Positions 41,859 through 51,279 of a stretch of DNA of 64,000 nt are shown one piece after another. The notes under the pieces are model-generated. The model did no database searches. It was not told the origin of the DNA and saw nothing but the letters and a program-made list of their open reading frames with translations. The position numbers and the translations under genes are program-made. This DNA is from Gordonia rhizosphera NBRC 16068. GTDB lineage: Bacteria; Actinomycetota; Actinomycetes; Mycobacteriales; Mycobacteriaceae. The stretch's first letter is position 1. Every line of letters starts with the position of its first letter. The stretch covers positions 1-64,000 of the forward strand of contig NZ_BAHC01000104.1 of the NCBI RefSeq assembly GCF_000298195.1, read 5' to 3'.

Positions 41859-42248
41859 CTACCTGGTCTCGCCGGTGCCGCGGGCGGCTTCGAGCTCATC
41901 GAGTGCGTGTCGCAACGCGGCCGCCTCGTCCGCGCCCACGCGGCCGACGAACGACACCAGGGCCGCATGCCGGGATCCGGGGGCGTCGGCCTCGCTGAGG
42001 GCGTCCACCATCAGGCTGGCGACGAGGTCCTCGCGGGGATGGGTCGGCACGTACTTGTGCGCCCGGTCGTCGCGGATCTGGGTCACCAAATTCTTCTTGG
42101 CCAGACGCTGCAGCACGGTCATGACCGTGGTGTAGGCCAGTGAGCGGTCACGCGAGAGGCTCTCGTGCACCTGTCGCACGGTCTGCGGGGTCGAGCTCGC
42201 CCACAGCGTGTCCATGACGGCGCGTTCGAGGTCGCCCAGTCCGTTCAT
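41859..42248 (-). CDS. blaI: BlaI/MecI-type transcriptional repressor
   Basis: A 129-residue repressor with a winged helix and a helical dimer tail: MNGLGDLERAVMDTLWASSTPQTVRQVHESL, then LAYTTVMTVLQRLAKKNLVTQIRDDRAHKY. ATG 42246-42248 was chosen because the homologue starts here and TAGAAT lies 7 bp before it, a leaderless start. In mycobacteria BlaI represses beta-lactamase and respiratory genes and its own cluster. No blaC is in this window. It heads the minus-strand run through M56, gnd and guaB1. Confidence 0.93.
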   Translation of the reverse strand: MNGLGDLERAVMDTLWASSTPQTVRQVHESLSRDRSLAYTTVMTVLQRLAKKNLVTQIRDDRAHKYVPTHPREDLVASLMVDALSEADAPGSRHAALVSFVGRVGADEAAALRHALDELEAARGTGETR

Positions 42249-42255
42249 TCTTCGC

Positions 42256-42261
42256 ATTCTA
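42256..42261 (-). promoter_or_regulatory. -10 (TAGAAT) of leaderless blaI
   Basis: On the minus strand TAGAAT is followed by 7 bp and the blaI ATG. That geometry places +1 at or next to the A of ATG. No Shine-Dalgarno sequence is present. Confidence 0.55.
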
Positions 42262-42353
42262 CTTCCGCTTCTCCTACTCGCCCATTCTGTGTACTTCGTT
42301 GAGCTCCGTGCCTGGTCATAGCTGTTCTGTCGGACGCGGGTCCACCAATGCAG

Positions 42354-42383
42354 TTGACAACATTGGTAAGGCTAACCTACATT
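42354..42383 (+). promoter_or_regulatory. Iron-box (IdeR/DtxR) overlapping a promoter
   Basis: TTGACA (42354-42359) and TACATT (42378-42383) are 18 bp apart. Bases 42362-42380, with core AAGGCTAACCTAC, match the 19-bp IdeR/DtxR box TTAGGTTAGGCTAACCTAA at 15 positions. The box covers spacer and -10, the layout of an iron-repressed promoter. It points to the plus strand, toward a 286-bp stretch before the thioesterase. Confidence 0.65.
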
Positions 42384-42387
42384 CATC

Positions 42388-42500
42388 CTACGTCGGACCG
42401 CGCGAGTGTCCTGAGGGCTGCAGAGACCCCCGGTCCACGCCACGATGGGCCCTACGATGCAACGCGTCGTGGGGCCCATCGGTTCCCGTGGACACCCCTG
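42388..42500 (+). ncRNA. Possible structured RNA or leader downstream of iron box
   Basis: Bases 42443-42457 pair with 42467-42481 as a 15-bp stem (one G-U) with a 9-nt loop. An outer stem GTCCACG (42433-42439)/CGTGGAC (42487-42493) encloses it. The fold begins about 45 nt after the predicted start of transcription. No good gene is found between here and 42668. It could be an iron-controlled small RNA, a leader of the thioesterase gene, or the remains of a lost gene. Ends are guesses. Confidence 0.3.
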
Positions 42501-42668
42501 TGTTCACGCCACGAGGTAGTTCCCACCCGCGCGCAGCTCCCGCCCGCGCGGTTCACGCCGACGCGCACCTGTCACGTTCGCGCTGCTGTCGCTACGTGCG
42601 CGTCCTACGTGGACCGCGCGCGTTCTGGGACGGTCGATCACCGCCGCCGCGACATCCGTGACAATCTC

Positions 42669-43130
42669 ATGGGTATGAGCGTCGACACAGAGCAGATGAT
42701 CAAGGACACCTTCGGCAGGGGTTTCGACAGCACGGCGCTGGGGCTGGTTCTCGACGAGGTCACCGCGGACCGCGTGCTCGCCCACTTCGAACTGACCCCA
42801 CAGCACCATCAGCCGTTCGGCATCGTGCACGGCGGTGTCTACTGTGCGGTCGCCGAGAGCGTGGCGAGCTGCAGCGGGTTCACCTGGCTGCAGGACAGCG
42901 GCATCGGCGGAACCGCGGTCGGCGTCAACAACAACACCGATTTCATCAAGTCGGTGAGCAACGGAACCATCAGTGTGGTTTCCGAGCCCGTCCATCGTGG
43001 GCGGCGCCAGCAGCTGTGGCGCGTCGCGATGACCGACGATCGGGGCCGGCTCGTGGCGGCCTCACAGGTGCGTCTGCAGAACATCGATCTCCCCGAGGGC
43101 GTCGAACTGCCGTCAGGCGGCGACGCATGA
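42669..43130 (+). CDS. PaaI/HotDog-family thioesterase
   Basis: A 153-residue protein with the hot-dog thioesterase motif FGIVHGGVYCAVAESVAS, and GVNNNTDFIKSVSNGTI and VHRGRRQQLW, as in mycobacterial Rv1847. It hydrolyses an acyl-CoA or similar thioester. Start ATG 42669 (or 42675); neither has a clear ribosome site. Its stop overlaps the next start (ATGA at 43127-43130). Rv1847-type genes precede urease, as here. Confidence 0.88.
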   Translation: MGMSVDTEQMIKDTFGRGFDSTALGLVLDEVTADRVLAHFELTPQHHQPFGIVHGGVYCAVAESVASCSGFTWLQDSGIGGTAVGVNNNTDFIKSVSNGTISVVSEPVHRGRRQQLWRVAMTDDRGRLVAASQVRLQNIDLPEGVELPSGGDA

Positions 43131-44374
43131 CGGTTCGGTCGCTCTCGACCGAGGCCCGGGCCCGGATCGAGGAGATCCTGGCGCCGGTCGACGCCGATCT
43201 CGCCGCGCGCTACCCGGGGGACCGGGCAGCCGCACAGCCCGCGCACACCGTCTATGTCGGCGCCGCCGACGTCGACGAGGACACCCCGACGTCGTGGGGA
43301 ACCCGGGCCGATGAGATCGCGGCGGCCGCCACCGAGGTCCTGACCGACCTCGCCGGCGACGATCCGGCGGTGATCGACCTGGTCCGCGCCCGATTGCGGA
43401 CCAGTCCGATAGAGGATCTGCGCATCGACCTCGAGGACGGCTATGGGTGGCGTGCCGACGCCGTCGAGGATGCCGACGCGCGCCGCGCCGGTGAGATTCT
43501 CGCCGCCTGGACCCGGCGGCGTCCGATCACTCCGCGCAGTGCCGGGGTCCGGGCCAAGGGGCTCGGGGAGGCCGAGCGTTCGCGTGGTCTGCGCACCCTC
43601 GAGTTGGTGCTGGACGGGGCCGGCGGGGTTCCCGACGGTTTCGTGTTCACCGTGCCCAAGCTGCGCGACGTTCGACAAGTGGACGCGGTCAATCTGCTGT
43701 GCTCCGACCTCGAACGCGTACACGGGTTGCCGGACGGGGTGCTGCGATACGAGTTACAGGTCGAGATCCCGCAGGCGGTGCTCGGGCCGGACGGCCGGGC
43801 GACGGTGGCCGAGGCAATCCATCGCGGAACTCCTCGTCTGACCGGATTGCATTACGGCACCTACGACTACAGCGCCGCATGCGGCATCGTCTCGGCGCAG
43901 CAGTCGCTGGCACATCCGGTGGCCGACCATGCCAAGGCGGTGATGCAGGCAGCGGCGGCACAGACCGGGGTGTGGATCAGCGACGGTTCCACCCAGGTCG
44001 TCCCGGCGGGTGACCCCGAGCAGATCCGGGCCGGGCTGCGTCGCCACCACGCGCTGGTGATCCGGTCGCTGCAGCGCGGCTTCTATCAGGGGTGGGACAT
44101 GCACCCGGGGCACCTGGTGACCCGCTGGCTCGCGGTGATCGGGTTCTTCCGATCCGCCATGCCCACCGCGGCACAGCGACTGCAGTCCTATTTCGACCGG
44201 GCCTCCGGTGCCGTGGTCGACGAGCCGGCGACCGCGATGTCGCTGTCGCTGGTCCTGCAGCGCGGCGCGGCGGCCGGCGCGTTCACCCCCGACGAGGTCC
44301 TCGACATCGCGCCGCTGTGTACCCCTGCGCGGCTGGCCGAGCTGCGAGCCGGTGGCGGCGGCCTGCCGGTCTGA
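43127..44374 (+). CDS. DUF6986 / HpcH-HpaI aldolase-like protein
   Basis: A 415-residue protein. LRIDLEDGYGWR and GLHYGTYDYSAACGIVSAQQ carry acidic and histidine residues typical of citrate-lyase beta/HpcH aldolases that bind Mg and CoA or oxo-acids. LQRGFYQGWDMHPGHLVTRW follows near residue 330. Reaction and substrate are unknown. ATG 43127 overlaps the thioesterase stop, so the two are coupled, which supports a short acyl-CoA related pathway. About 99 bp separate it from ureA. Confidence 0.75.
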   Translation: MTVRSLSTEARARIEEILAPVDADLAARYPGDRAAAQPAHTVYVGAADVDEDTPTSWGTRADEIAAAATEVLTDLAGDDPAVIDLVRARLRTSPIEDLRIDLEDGYGWRADAVEDADARRAGEILAAWTRRRPITPRSAGVRAKGLGEAERSRGLRTLELVLDGAGGVPDGFVFTVPKLRDVRQVDAVNLLCSDLERVHGLPDGVLRYELQVEIPQAVLGPDGRATVAEAIHRGTPRLTGLHYGTYDYSAACGIVSAQQSLAHPVADHAKAVMQAAAAQTGVWISDGSTQVVPAGDPEQIRAGLRRHHALVIRSLQRGFYQGWDMHPGHLVTRWLAVIGFFRSAMPTAAQRLQSYFDRASGAVVDEPATAMSLSLVLQRGAAAGAFTPDEVLDIAPLCTPARLAELRAGGGGLPV

Positions 44375-44473
44375 GTTCAACGAGCCAGACCCGAGGCCGC
44401 GTGGCAGGATGTCAACAACGTCGTGCCCGGCGCGGTGGTCCGGGCCCATCCCCGTCGACGAGGAGCGGAACAC

Positions 44474-44776
44474 GTGCGTCTGTCGCCACATGAGCAAGAG
44501 CGATTGCTCATTTCCTACGCCGCGGAGCTGGCTCGGCGTCGGCAGGGTCGAGGTCTGAAACTCAACCATCCCGAGGCCGTGGCGATCATCACCGACCACG
44601 TGCTCGAGGGAGCGCGAGACGGACGCTCGGTCGCTGAGCTCATGTCGTCGGGACGCGAGGTGTTGCACCGTGACGACGTGATGGACGGCGTCCCCGAAAT
44701 GTTGCACGACGTCCAGGTCGAGGCGACCTTCCCGGACGGAACCAAGCTGGTCACCGTGCACAACCCCATCGATTGA
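44474..44776 (+). CDS. ureA: Urease subunit gamma
   Basis: A 100-residue gamma subunit, the standard length, with [23 protein letters not shown] and the closing [13 protein letters not shown] 44474 follows AGGAG (44461-44465) at 8 bp. With UreB and UreC it forms the (alpha-beta-gamma)3 nickel enzyme that splits urea to ammonia and CO2. First gene of the ureABCFGD operon. Confidence 0.97.
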   Translation: MRLSPHEQERLLISYAAELARRRQGRGLKLNHPEAVAIITDHVLEGARDGRSVAELMSSGREVLHRDDVMDGVPEMLHDVQVEATFPDGTKLVTVHNPID

Positions 44777-44795
44777 CCTGGTGAGAAGGGTTCCA

Positions 44796-45125
44796 ATGTC
44801 GAGAGCAGAGTCGTCGGTGGTGCCCGGTGAGGTGATCGCCGCAGAGGGGACCATCGAGCTGAACGCGGGCGTCGACGCGGTCACCCTGACGGTCGTGAAC
44901 TCCGGTGACCGACCGGTGCAGGTGGGCAGCCACGTGCATTTCCCGCAATCCAATGCGGCGCTGGAGTTCGACCGGGCCGCGGCCCGCGGCCGCCGTCTGG
45001 ACATCCCCGCGGGCACGGCCGTGCGTTTCGAACCGGGCATCGAGATGACGGTTTCCCTCGTCCCGCTCGGCGGCACCCGCGAGGTTTACGGGATCTCCCT
45101 CGATGCACCGGGAAGGATCGACTGA
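44796..45125 (+). CDS. ureB: Urease subunit beta
   Basis: A 109-residue beta subunit with [34 protein letters not shown] and [12 protein letters not shown] 44796 has AGAAGGG 6 bp upstream; an earlier GTG at 44781 is less likely. Its stop TGA overlaps the ureC ATG by one base, so translation is coupled. Structural, non-catalytic part of urease. Confidence 0.96.
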   Translation: MSRAESSVVPGEVIAAEGTIELNAGVDAVTLTVVNSGDRPVQVGSHVHFPQSNAALEFDRAAARGRRLDIPAGTAVRFEPGIEMTVSLVPLGGTREVYGISLDAPGRID

Positions 45126-46843
45126 TGGCCATCCTCGGACGTGACCGTTACGCGCAGCTCTTCGGACCCACCGTTGGGGATCGAATCCGGCTCGCCGACA
45201 GCGATCTTCTCATCGAGGTGACCGAAGATCGCTGCGGCGGTCCGGGACTCGCGGGCGATGAGGCCGTTTTCGGTGGCGGCAAGGTGATCCGCGAGTCCAT
45301 GGGGCAAAGCCGCGCCACCCGCGCCGACGGCGCCCCGGATACCGTCATCACCGGGGTGGTGGTTCTCGACCACTGGGGGATCATCAAGGCCGACATCGGT
45401 ATTCGCGACGGGCGCATCATCGCGATGGGCAAGGCCGGCAACCCGGACACGATGGACGGGGTCCACCCCGACCTCGTCATCGGTCCATCGACCGAGATCA
45501 TCGCGGGCAACGGCAAGATCCTCACCGCGGGTGCGATCGACTGCCATGTCCATTTCATCTGCCCGCAGATCATGGACGAGGCACTCGGCAACGGCATCAC
45601 CACCCTCATCGGCGGTGGCACCGGCCCGGCCGAGGGCAGCAAGGCCACCACCGTCACCCCCGGGGCCTGGCATCTGCAGTCGATGCTGGCCGCCACCGAC
45701 GGTTGGCCGATGAACATCGCTCTGCTCGGCAAGGGCAACACCGTCAGTGCCGAGGCGATGCACGAGCAGGTCCGCGCGGGCGCTTCCGGATTCAAACTGC
45801 ACGAGGACTGGGGTTCCACCCCGGCCGCGATCGACGCCTGCTTGCGGGTTGCCGACGAGACCGGGGTGCAGGTGGCCCTCCACAGCGACACCCTCAACGA
45901 AGCCGGCTTCGTCGAGCAGACCGTCGGTGCCATCGGCGGCCGCAGCATCCACGCGTATCACACCGAAGGCGCCGGTGGCGGTCATGCACCGGACATCATC
46001 ACCGTCGCCGCATACCCGAATGTGCTGCCGAGTTCCACCAACCCGACGCGGCCGCACACGGTCAACACCCTCGACGAACACCTCGACATGCTGATGGTGT
46101 GTCATCACCTCAATCCGACGGTGCCCGAGGATCTGGCGTTCGCGGAGAGCCGGATTCGTCCGTCCACCATTGCCGCGGAAGACCTTCTGCACGATCTCGG
46201 AGCGATCTCCATGATCGGCTCGGATGCCCAGGCGATGGGCCGCATCGGCGAGGTGGTGTTGCGCACCTGGCAGACCGCGCATGTGATGAAACGCAGGCGG
46301 GGTGCCCTGGAAGGCGACGGGCGCGCCGACAACAATCGGGCCCGGCGCTACATAGCGAAGTACACCATCTGCCCGGCGGTCGCCCACGGCTTCGACGAGG
46401 AGATCGGGTCGGTGGAGACCGGCAAACTCGCCGACCTCGTGCTCTGGGATCCGGCCTTCTTCGGGGTGCGCCCCGACCTCGTCATCAAGGGCGGCGTGAT
46501 CGCCTGGGCGGCGATGGGCGACGCCAACGCGAGCATCCCCACCCCGCAACCGGTCCTGCCGCGGCCCATGTTCGGCGCCGCGCCCAAGGCGGCGGCAGCG
46601 ACATCGGTGAGCTTCGTGGCCCCCGGGTGCGACGGCGACCTCGCCGACCGGATCGGCCTGTCCCGGAGGCTCGTCCCGGTCCGCAACACACGGGCGGTCG
46701 GCAAGGCGGACATGCCCAACAACGATGCCTGCCCGCGCATCGAGGTCGATCCCGACACGTTCACGGTCCGCGTGGACGGGGAGGTCTGGGACGCCGAGCC
46801 GGCCACCGAACTGCCCATGGCGCAGCGCTATTTCCTGTTCTGA
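45125..46843 (+). CDS. ureC: Urease subunit alpha (catalytic)
   Basis: A 572-residue catalytic subunit. All active-site residues are in place: nickel ligands His141 and His143 ([10 protein letters not shown]), carbamylated Lys224 (GFKLHEDWG), His253, His279 and Asp367 ([10 protein letters not shown]), and catalytic His327 (VCHHLNPT). The numbering is 7 above the Klebsiella enzyme. It has the usual flap motif. It needs UreD, UreF and UreG for nickel insertion, all encoded next. Confidence 0.98.
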   Translation: MAILGRDRYAQLFGPTVGDRIRLADSDLLIEVTEDRCGGPGLAGDEAVFGGGKVIRESMGQSRATRADGAPDTVITGVVVLDHWGIIKADIGIRDGRIIAMGKAGNPDTMDGVHPDLVIGPSTEIIAGNGKILTAGAIDCHVHFICPQIMDEALGNGITTLIGGGTGPAEGSKATTVTPGAWHLQSMLAATDGWPMNIALLGKGNTVSAEAMHEQVRAGASGFKLHEDWGSTPAAIDACLRVADETGVQVALHSDTLNEAGFVEQTVGAIGGRSIHAYHTEGAGGGHAPDIITVAAYPNVLPSSTNPTRPHTVNTLDEHLDMLMVCHHLNPTVPEDLAFAESRIRPSTIAAEDLLHDLGAISMIGSDAQAMGRIGEVVLRTWQTAHVMKRRRGALEGDGRADNNRARRYIAKYTICPAVAHGFDEEIGSVETGKLADLVLWDPAFFGVRPDLVIKGGVIAWAAMGDANASIPTPQPVLPRPMFGAAPKAAAATSVSFVAPGCDGDLADRIGLSRRLVPVRNTRAVGKADMPNNDACPRIEVDPDTFTVRVDGEVWDAEPATELPMAQRYFLF

Positions 46844-46850
46844 GACATCG

Positions 46851-47546
46851 ATGGCGCCATCACCGTCACACGACGACCCGAGCGGTGCAGGGTCCGGCCC
46901 GGGATTCGCTGACTCACCGCTGGCGATGATGCTGACCCTCGCCGACTCCCGGCTGCCGGTGGGTGGGCACGTACATTCCGGCGGCGTCGAACAGGCCGTC
47001 GCCGACCGGGTGATCCGTGGCGTCGACGACCTCGCCGACTACCTGCGCCGCCGTATCGCCACCAGCGGCCTGGTCGCCGCGTCGATCGCCGCGGCGGTCG
47101 CCGACGACACGCTCGACGTCGAGGCCGCCCAGCTCGAAACCGATGCCCGCACACCGTCGGCCGCGGCGCGTAAGGCGTCGCTGGCACAGGGGAGAGGGCT
47201 GCTGCGGCTCGCCAAGCGCATGTGGCCGACCCTGGACTGGTCCGGACACGCGCCGCGGACCCATCTCCCGGTCGTCAGCGGCGCGGTGGGCCGGGCGTGC
47301 GGGCTGTCGGGCTTTCACACCGCATTGATCCTCGTCTACACGACGATGAGCGGTTCGGCGACCGCGGGCCAGCGTCTGCTCGCCCTCGACCCGGCCGATG
47401 TGGCGCTGGTGATCGCGGGCCTCGGTCGCGACTGTGAGAACGTCGCGGCGCAGGCCGCCGTCGGCCTTGCCGATCTCTCCGACCCGGTGCTCGACGTCTT
47501 CGCCGAACGCCATGAGCGGCAACCGATGCCGCTGTTCATGTCCTGA
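46851..47546 (+). CDS. ureF: Urease accessory protein UreF
   Basis: A 231-residue all-helical protein with [21 protein letters not shown] near the front, [15 protein letters not shown] and [13 protein letters not shown] later. UreF forms a complex with UreD and UreG on apo-urease and gates GTP hydrolysis during nickel delivery. ATG 46851 follows the ureC stop by 7 bp; the first 25 residues are Ser/Gly/Pro-rich and an internal ATG (46926) is possible. Confidence 0.88.
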   Translation: MAPSPSHDDPSGAGSGPGFADSPLAMMLTLADSRLPVGGHVHSGGVEQAVADRVIRGVDDLADYLRRRIATSGLVAASIAAAVADDTLDVEAAQLETDARTPSAAARKASLAQGRGLLRLAKRMWPTLDWSGHAPRTHLPVVSGAVGRACGLSGFHTALILVYTTMSGSATAGQRLLALDPADVALVIAGLGRDCENVAAQAAVGLADLSDPVLDVFAERHERQPMPLFMS

Positions 47547-47571
47547 GCCCATACCATCCGAGAGGAACCCG

Positions 47572-48258
47572 ATGCCCCCGCATCTCATCGACGGTCAACC
47601 CCACTCGCACGACCACGACCGCCCACGCCGCCGTCGCGAACCGGGTGAGGCGTTGCGGATCGGGGTGGGCGGTCCCGTGGGGTCGGGTAAGACGGCGCTG
47701 GTGGCAGCCCTGTGCCGGCAACTGCGCGACGAATTGTCGGTGGCCGTGCTGACCAACGACATCTACACCACCGAGGACGCGGACTTCCTGCGCCGCAATG
47801 CGGTCCTGCCGGATGAACGGATCACCGCCGTGCAGACCGGCGGGTGCCCGCACACCGCGATCCGCGACGACATCACCGCCAACCTCGACGCGATCGACGA
47901 TCTGATCGCGGCCAACCCGCCGCTGGATCTGATCCTGGTGGAATCCGGTGGCGACAACCTCACCGCGACCTTCTCCACGGGCCTGATCGACGTGCAGATC
48001 TTCGTGATCGACGTGGCGGGCGGGGACAAGGTGCCGCGCAAGGGCGGTCCCGGCGTGACGTTCTCGGATCTGCTGGTGATCAACAAGACCGATCTGGCGC
48101 AGCGGGTGCACGCCGACCTCGACGTCATGCGGCGCGATGCCGAGCGGGTCCGGGAGGGCAGACCGACCGCCATGATCTCGCTCACCGACGATCCGGCCGC
48201 GTCGGATGTGCTGGCGTGGGTGCGCGCACAGCTCGCCGAGATCGCGGTCGCCGGCTGA
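47572..48258 (+). CDS. ureG: Urease accessory GTPase UreG
   Basis: A 228-residue GTPase. P-loop GGPVGSGKT (33-41), the nickel-binding GGCPHTAIR (Cys92, His94) and INKTDLA are present. The N-terminus has a His-rich HSHDHDRP segment that may hold nickel in place of UreE, which is missing from this cluster. ATG 47572 has GAGAGGAA upstream. It supplies GTP energy for nickel insertion into UreC. Confidence 0.96.
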   Translation: MPPHLIDGQPHSHDHDRPRRRREPGEALRIGVGGPVGSGKTALVAALCRQLRDELSVAVLTNDIYTTEDADFLRRNAVLPDERITAVQTGGCPHTAIRDDITANLDAIDDLIAANPPLDLILVESGGDNLTATFSTGLIDVQIFVIDVAGGDKVPRKGGPGVTFSDLLVINKTDLAQRVHADLDVMRRDAERVREGRPTAMISLTDDPAASDVLAWVRAQLAEIAVAG

Positions 48259-48262
48259 CCTC

Positions 48263-48976
48263 GTGCACACCGAGATCGAGATCGTCGCGCAACCCGGCCG
48301 CTCGCCCCGGACACGGTGCACCGGTGGTGTGGCGGTGCGCCAGACCGGACCGTCCTCGCTGCATCTGATCGGCACGGCGGCGACCCCATTGGGTGGCGAC
48401 ACCATCACCGTGCGGGTCGTGGTCGAGGCGGGGGCGACGCTGCACCTCGAGACCGTCGCGGCCACCATCGCGCTGCCCGCGCGGGAGCGGTTGGACTCTC
48501 GGATGGACTGGTGGCTCGAGGTGGGTGCCGGTGCGAGGCTGCACGTCGATCCCGAACCCACCATCGTGGCCGCCGGTGCCGAGCACCGCACCGACACCAG
48601 GGTGATCGCGGCGCCGGACGCCACCGTCATCGTCGCCGAATACGCGCAGCTCGGCCGTGGCACGGAAACGCAGGAACACACCGCCCGCGCGCGCTGGCAG
48701 GGTGGGCTGCATGTCGACGTCGCCGGTGCGCCGGTGCTGCGCCATCGGCTCGCGCTCGATGGTTTGCGCGGCGCCGGCCATCGGGCCGTCGGCAGTGTGT
48801 TCCGTTATCCGGACGAGCGCGCGGCCGACGTGTCACCGACCGCGTACGCGACGCGGCTCGAACTGACCCGGCCGGCCGGCGTCGCGGGATCGACCCTCAC
48901 GACCGCGGTGGCCGGGTCGGCCACCGCGGCGCGGGCCGTCTGCGACGAGCTCGATCTCGCTCCGCTCGCGCTTTAG
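48263..48976 (+). CDS. ureD: Urease accessory protein UreD
   Basis: A 237-residue scaffold protein with LHLIGTAATPLGGDTITVRVVVEAGATLHLETVAATIALP and a mainly beta fold. It binds urease and helps place nickel with UreF and UreG. GTG 48263 follows the ureG stop by 4 bp. The gene order ureABCFGD without ureE is usual for mycobacterial-type actinobacteria. It converges on ndh with 15 bp between stops. Confidence 0.87.
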   Translation: MHTEIEIVAQPGRSPRTRCTGGVAVRQTGPSSLHLIGTAATPLGGDTITVRVVVEAGATLHLETVAATIALPARERLDSRMDWWLEVGAGARLHVDPEPTIVAAGAEHRTDTRVIAAPDATVIVAEYAQLGRGTETQEHTARARWQGGLHVDVAGAPVLRHRLALDGLRGAGHRAVGSVFRYPDERAADVSPTAYATRLELTRPAGVAGSTLTTAVAGSATAARAVCDELDLAPLAL

Positions 48977-48991
48977 GGCGTGTCTCCGAGA

Positions 48992-50416
48992 TCAGCTGGC
49001 CTCGACGGCCGTCGACTCGGCGCCCGCGGACTCCGCCTCCACCTCGGGTATCGGTTTGTTCTCCATGGCGCTGAGCGCTCCGAGCGCGGTGCGCGCGTAT
49101 ACCTGCTGTTCGGTCACCGCGAGCTGGGTGCGATGTCGGGTGCTGAACGCGAAGAACCAGTTGACCAGGGTGTTCAGTCGGTTGCGGAAGCCGACGAGGT
49201 ACACCAGGTGCAGCGCCAGCCAGCCCAGCCACGCGAAGTAGCCCTCGGTCTCGAACTTCTTGTTCTTCAGGCCCGGGATCGGCACCTGCATGACCGCGCT
49301 GAACCGCGACACGGTGGCCATCGAGCCCTTGTCGAAGTAGCTGAACGGCTTGCGTTCCGACGGCGTGTGACCCTTCAGCTCGGCCTTGATCGCATCCGCG
49401 GCGTACCGGCCACCCTGGATGGCGCCCTGGGCAACGCCGGGCACACCGTCGACGGCCATCATGTCTCCCACGACGAACACGTGCGGGTGGCCGGGGATCG
49501 ACAGATCCGGGAGGACCTTCACGCGGCCGGCGCGGTCGAGTTCGACACCCGACTGCTCGGCGAGCTGCTTACCCAGCGGGCTGGCCTGCACGCCCGCCGA
49601 CCACACCTTGCACTGCGATTCGATCCGGCGGGTGGTGCCGTCCTTGTCCTTGACCTCCAGGCCGTCGTAGTCGAGGCCGGTGACCATGGCGTTGAGCTGG
49701 ATCTCGACCCCCATCTTCTCCAGGCGAGCCGCTGCCTTCATGCCGAGCTTCTCGCCGAACGGCGGCAACACCGCCGGTGCGGCATCGAGGAGGATCACGC
49801 GGGCCTCGGTCGGGTCGATGTTGCGGAAGGTGCCCTTGAGGGTCTTGTCGCTCATCTCCTTGATCTGGCCCGCCATCTCGACGCCGGTGGGGCCCGCGCC
49901 GATGACGACGAACGTGAGCAGCTTGGCCCGTTCCGCCGGGTCGTCGGAGAGCTCGGCCTGCTCGAACGCGCCGAGAATACGGCCACGCAGCTCGAGGGCA
50001 TGGTCGATGGTCTTCATGCCGGGGGCGAACTCGGCGAAGTGATCATTGCCGAAGTACGACTGATCAGCGCCGGCCGCGATGATCAGGTGGTCGAAGGGCG
50101 TCACCGTGATGCGCTCGAGGAGTCGCGAGGTGACCGTCCGCCCCTCGAGATCGATCTTGAACACATCGCCCAGCAGGACTCGTGTGTTCTTCTGTTTGCG
50201 CAGGATCACGCGGGTCGCGGGGGCGATCTCGCCCTCGGCGATGATGCCGGTGGCCACCTGGTACAGCATCGGCTGGAACAGGTGATGCGTGGTCTTCGCG
50301 ATGAGGGTGACGTCGACGTCGGCCTTGGCGAGGCGTTGGGCCGCGAAAAGACCACCGAAGCCGGAACCGACGATGACCACGTGGGGCCGGGCTGAGGACG
50401 GAGTCGGGCTGCTCAT
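48992..50416 (-). CDS. ndh: Type II NADH dehydrogenase
   Basis: A 474-residue flavoenzyme that passes electrons from NADH to menaquinone without proton pumping. The FAD loop is VIVGSGFGGLFAAQRL (about 14-29), with HHLFQPMLYQVATG near the quinone site and the NAD loop VIGAGPTGVEMAGQ. An amphipathic membrane-binding C-terminus is at about 385-430 (YFAWLGWLALHLVYLVGF), followed by a Glu/Ala-rich tail. It is convergent with ureD as in M. tuberculosis, where the homologue is Rv1854c. Confidence 0.96.
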   Translation of the reverse strand: MSSPTPSSARPHVVIVGSGFGGLFAAQRLAKADVDVTLIAKTTHHLFQPMLYQVATGIIAEGEIAPATRVILRKQKNTRVLLGDVFKIDLEGRTVTSRLLERITVTPFDHLIIAAGADQSYFGNDHFAEFAPGMKTIDHALELRGRILGAFEQAELSDDPAERAKLLTFVVIGAGPTGVEMAGQIKEMSDKTLKGTFRNIDPTEARVILLDAAPAVLPPFGEKLGMKAAARLEKMGVEIQLNAMVTGLDYDGLEVKDKDGTTRRIESQCKVWSAGVQASPLGKQLAEQSGVELDRAGRVKVLPDLSIPGHPHVFVVGDMMAVDGVPGVAQGAIQGGRYAADAIKAELKGHTPSERKPFSYFDKGSMATVSRFSAVMQVPIPGLKNKKFETEGYFAWLGWLALHLVYLVGFRNRLNTLVNWFFAFSTRHRTQLAVTEQQVYARTALGALSAMENKPIPEVEAESAGAESTAVEAS

Positions 50417-50452
50417 ATGAAGAACATCTCCTGTCGAATGGGAGGTCGGCTG

Positions 50453-50480
50453 CTACCGCACGCCCCCTAACGGTAGTCAA
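50453..50480 (-). promoter_or_regulatory. Inverted repeat CTACCG/CGGTAG and -35-like TTGACT before ndh
   Basis: CTACCG (50453-50458) and CGGTAG (50471-50476) form 6-bp arms across 12 bp. On the minus strand TTGACT (complement 50475-50480) overlaps one arm. A -10 is not clear (TAGCAG at 19 bp). The layout suggests a regulated ndh promoter; no regulator is identified. Confidence 0.3.
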
Positions 50481-50550
50481 TCATCGACGATCGGTCTCGC
50501 CGAAGACCCCGCGGTGCGTGGGCATGCGACGACGCCGTGGATTTCCGTGG

Positions 50551-51168
50551 TCACGCCGTGAGGTCGGCAACATCCGGCCGTCGCGCCGTCCATGATGCCG
50601 CACGGGGCGGCGACCACGCCAATGCTGTCGTCTCCCAGTGGCTGCGCAGCAGCTCGTACTCGACCTCACCGCCGCCGAGACCGGACATCTCCTCGTCGCC
50701 GGACAGCCGGATCGCCGACAGCCGCATCCCGACCTTCTCCATCACGCGCCGCGACGGCGAGTTGGCTGCGAGGGTGCTGCCGAAGACGCGTTCGGCGGCG
50801 ATCTCCCGGAACGACATCGCAACCAGCGCCCGCGAGGCCTCGGTCGCGAACCCCTGACCCCACGTGTCGCGGCGGAGCCGATAACTCAACTCGAGCTCGG
50901 AGCGGCTGCTGTGTCGGGGGGTCCGCAGGGCGAACCACCCGACGAAGCCCGCGTTCGTTCGTTCCCTCGCCGCCCACATCCCGGTGCGATGCGCCCGGAG
51001 TTCGGCCTGCGCGCGGGGCAGCACCCAGTCCTCGATGACCTCCCGGGGGGTTGGGGCGCCACCGCTGACGAACCGCATCACCGCCGGATCGCTGTCGAGT
51101 TCCACGAGCGAGTCGACATCGGACATCTCGACCGGACGCAGCCGTAACCGAGCCGTCTCCAAGATCAC
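50551..51168 (-). CDS. GNAT N-acetyltransferase (RimJ/RimL-like)
   Basis: A 205-residue acetyltransferase. ETARLRLRPVEMSDVDSLVEL starts the fold; the acetyl-CoA loop is RRDTWGQGFATEASRALV (RxxxxGxG/A), and ANSPSRRVMEKVGMRL completes it. Most such proteins acetylate N-termini of ribosomal or other proteins or small amines. It is divergent from the thioesterase-recCBD operon across the 24-bp repeat array. Substrate unknown. Confidence 0.87.
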   Translation of the reverse strand: MILETARLRLRPVEMSDVDSLVELDSDPAVMRFVSGGAPTPREVIEDWVLPRAQAELRAHRTGMWAARERTNAGFVGWFALRTPRHSSRSELELSYRLRRDTWGQGFATEASRALVAMSFREIAAERVFGSTLAANSPSRRVMEKVGMRLSAIRLSGDEEMSGLGGGEVEYELLRSHWETTALAWSPPRAASWTARRPDVADLTA

Positions 51169-51279
51169 GACTTCCCCCTCGCCTCACGTCTGCCTCGAGA
51201 GAGTCTACGGTCTCCCCGCCACCGCACGGCGCCCATCGGACGGGTGTGTCCGCGCCGACAGGCCTTGCCGTCGGACGCC

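Noticed and set aside
42299-42661. 120-codon frame downstream of the iron box
   Set aside because: It starts before the predicted transcription start, has no ribosome site, is dominated by Arg, Pro and Ser, and resembles nothing known. A structured RNA or leader is more likely.
42348-42668. N-terminal extension of the thioesterase from 42348
   Set aside because: The hot-dog fold begins after ATG 42669. The extension covers the promoter and hairpin and is Arg/Pro-rich.
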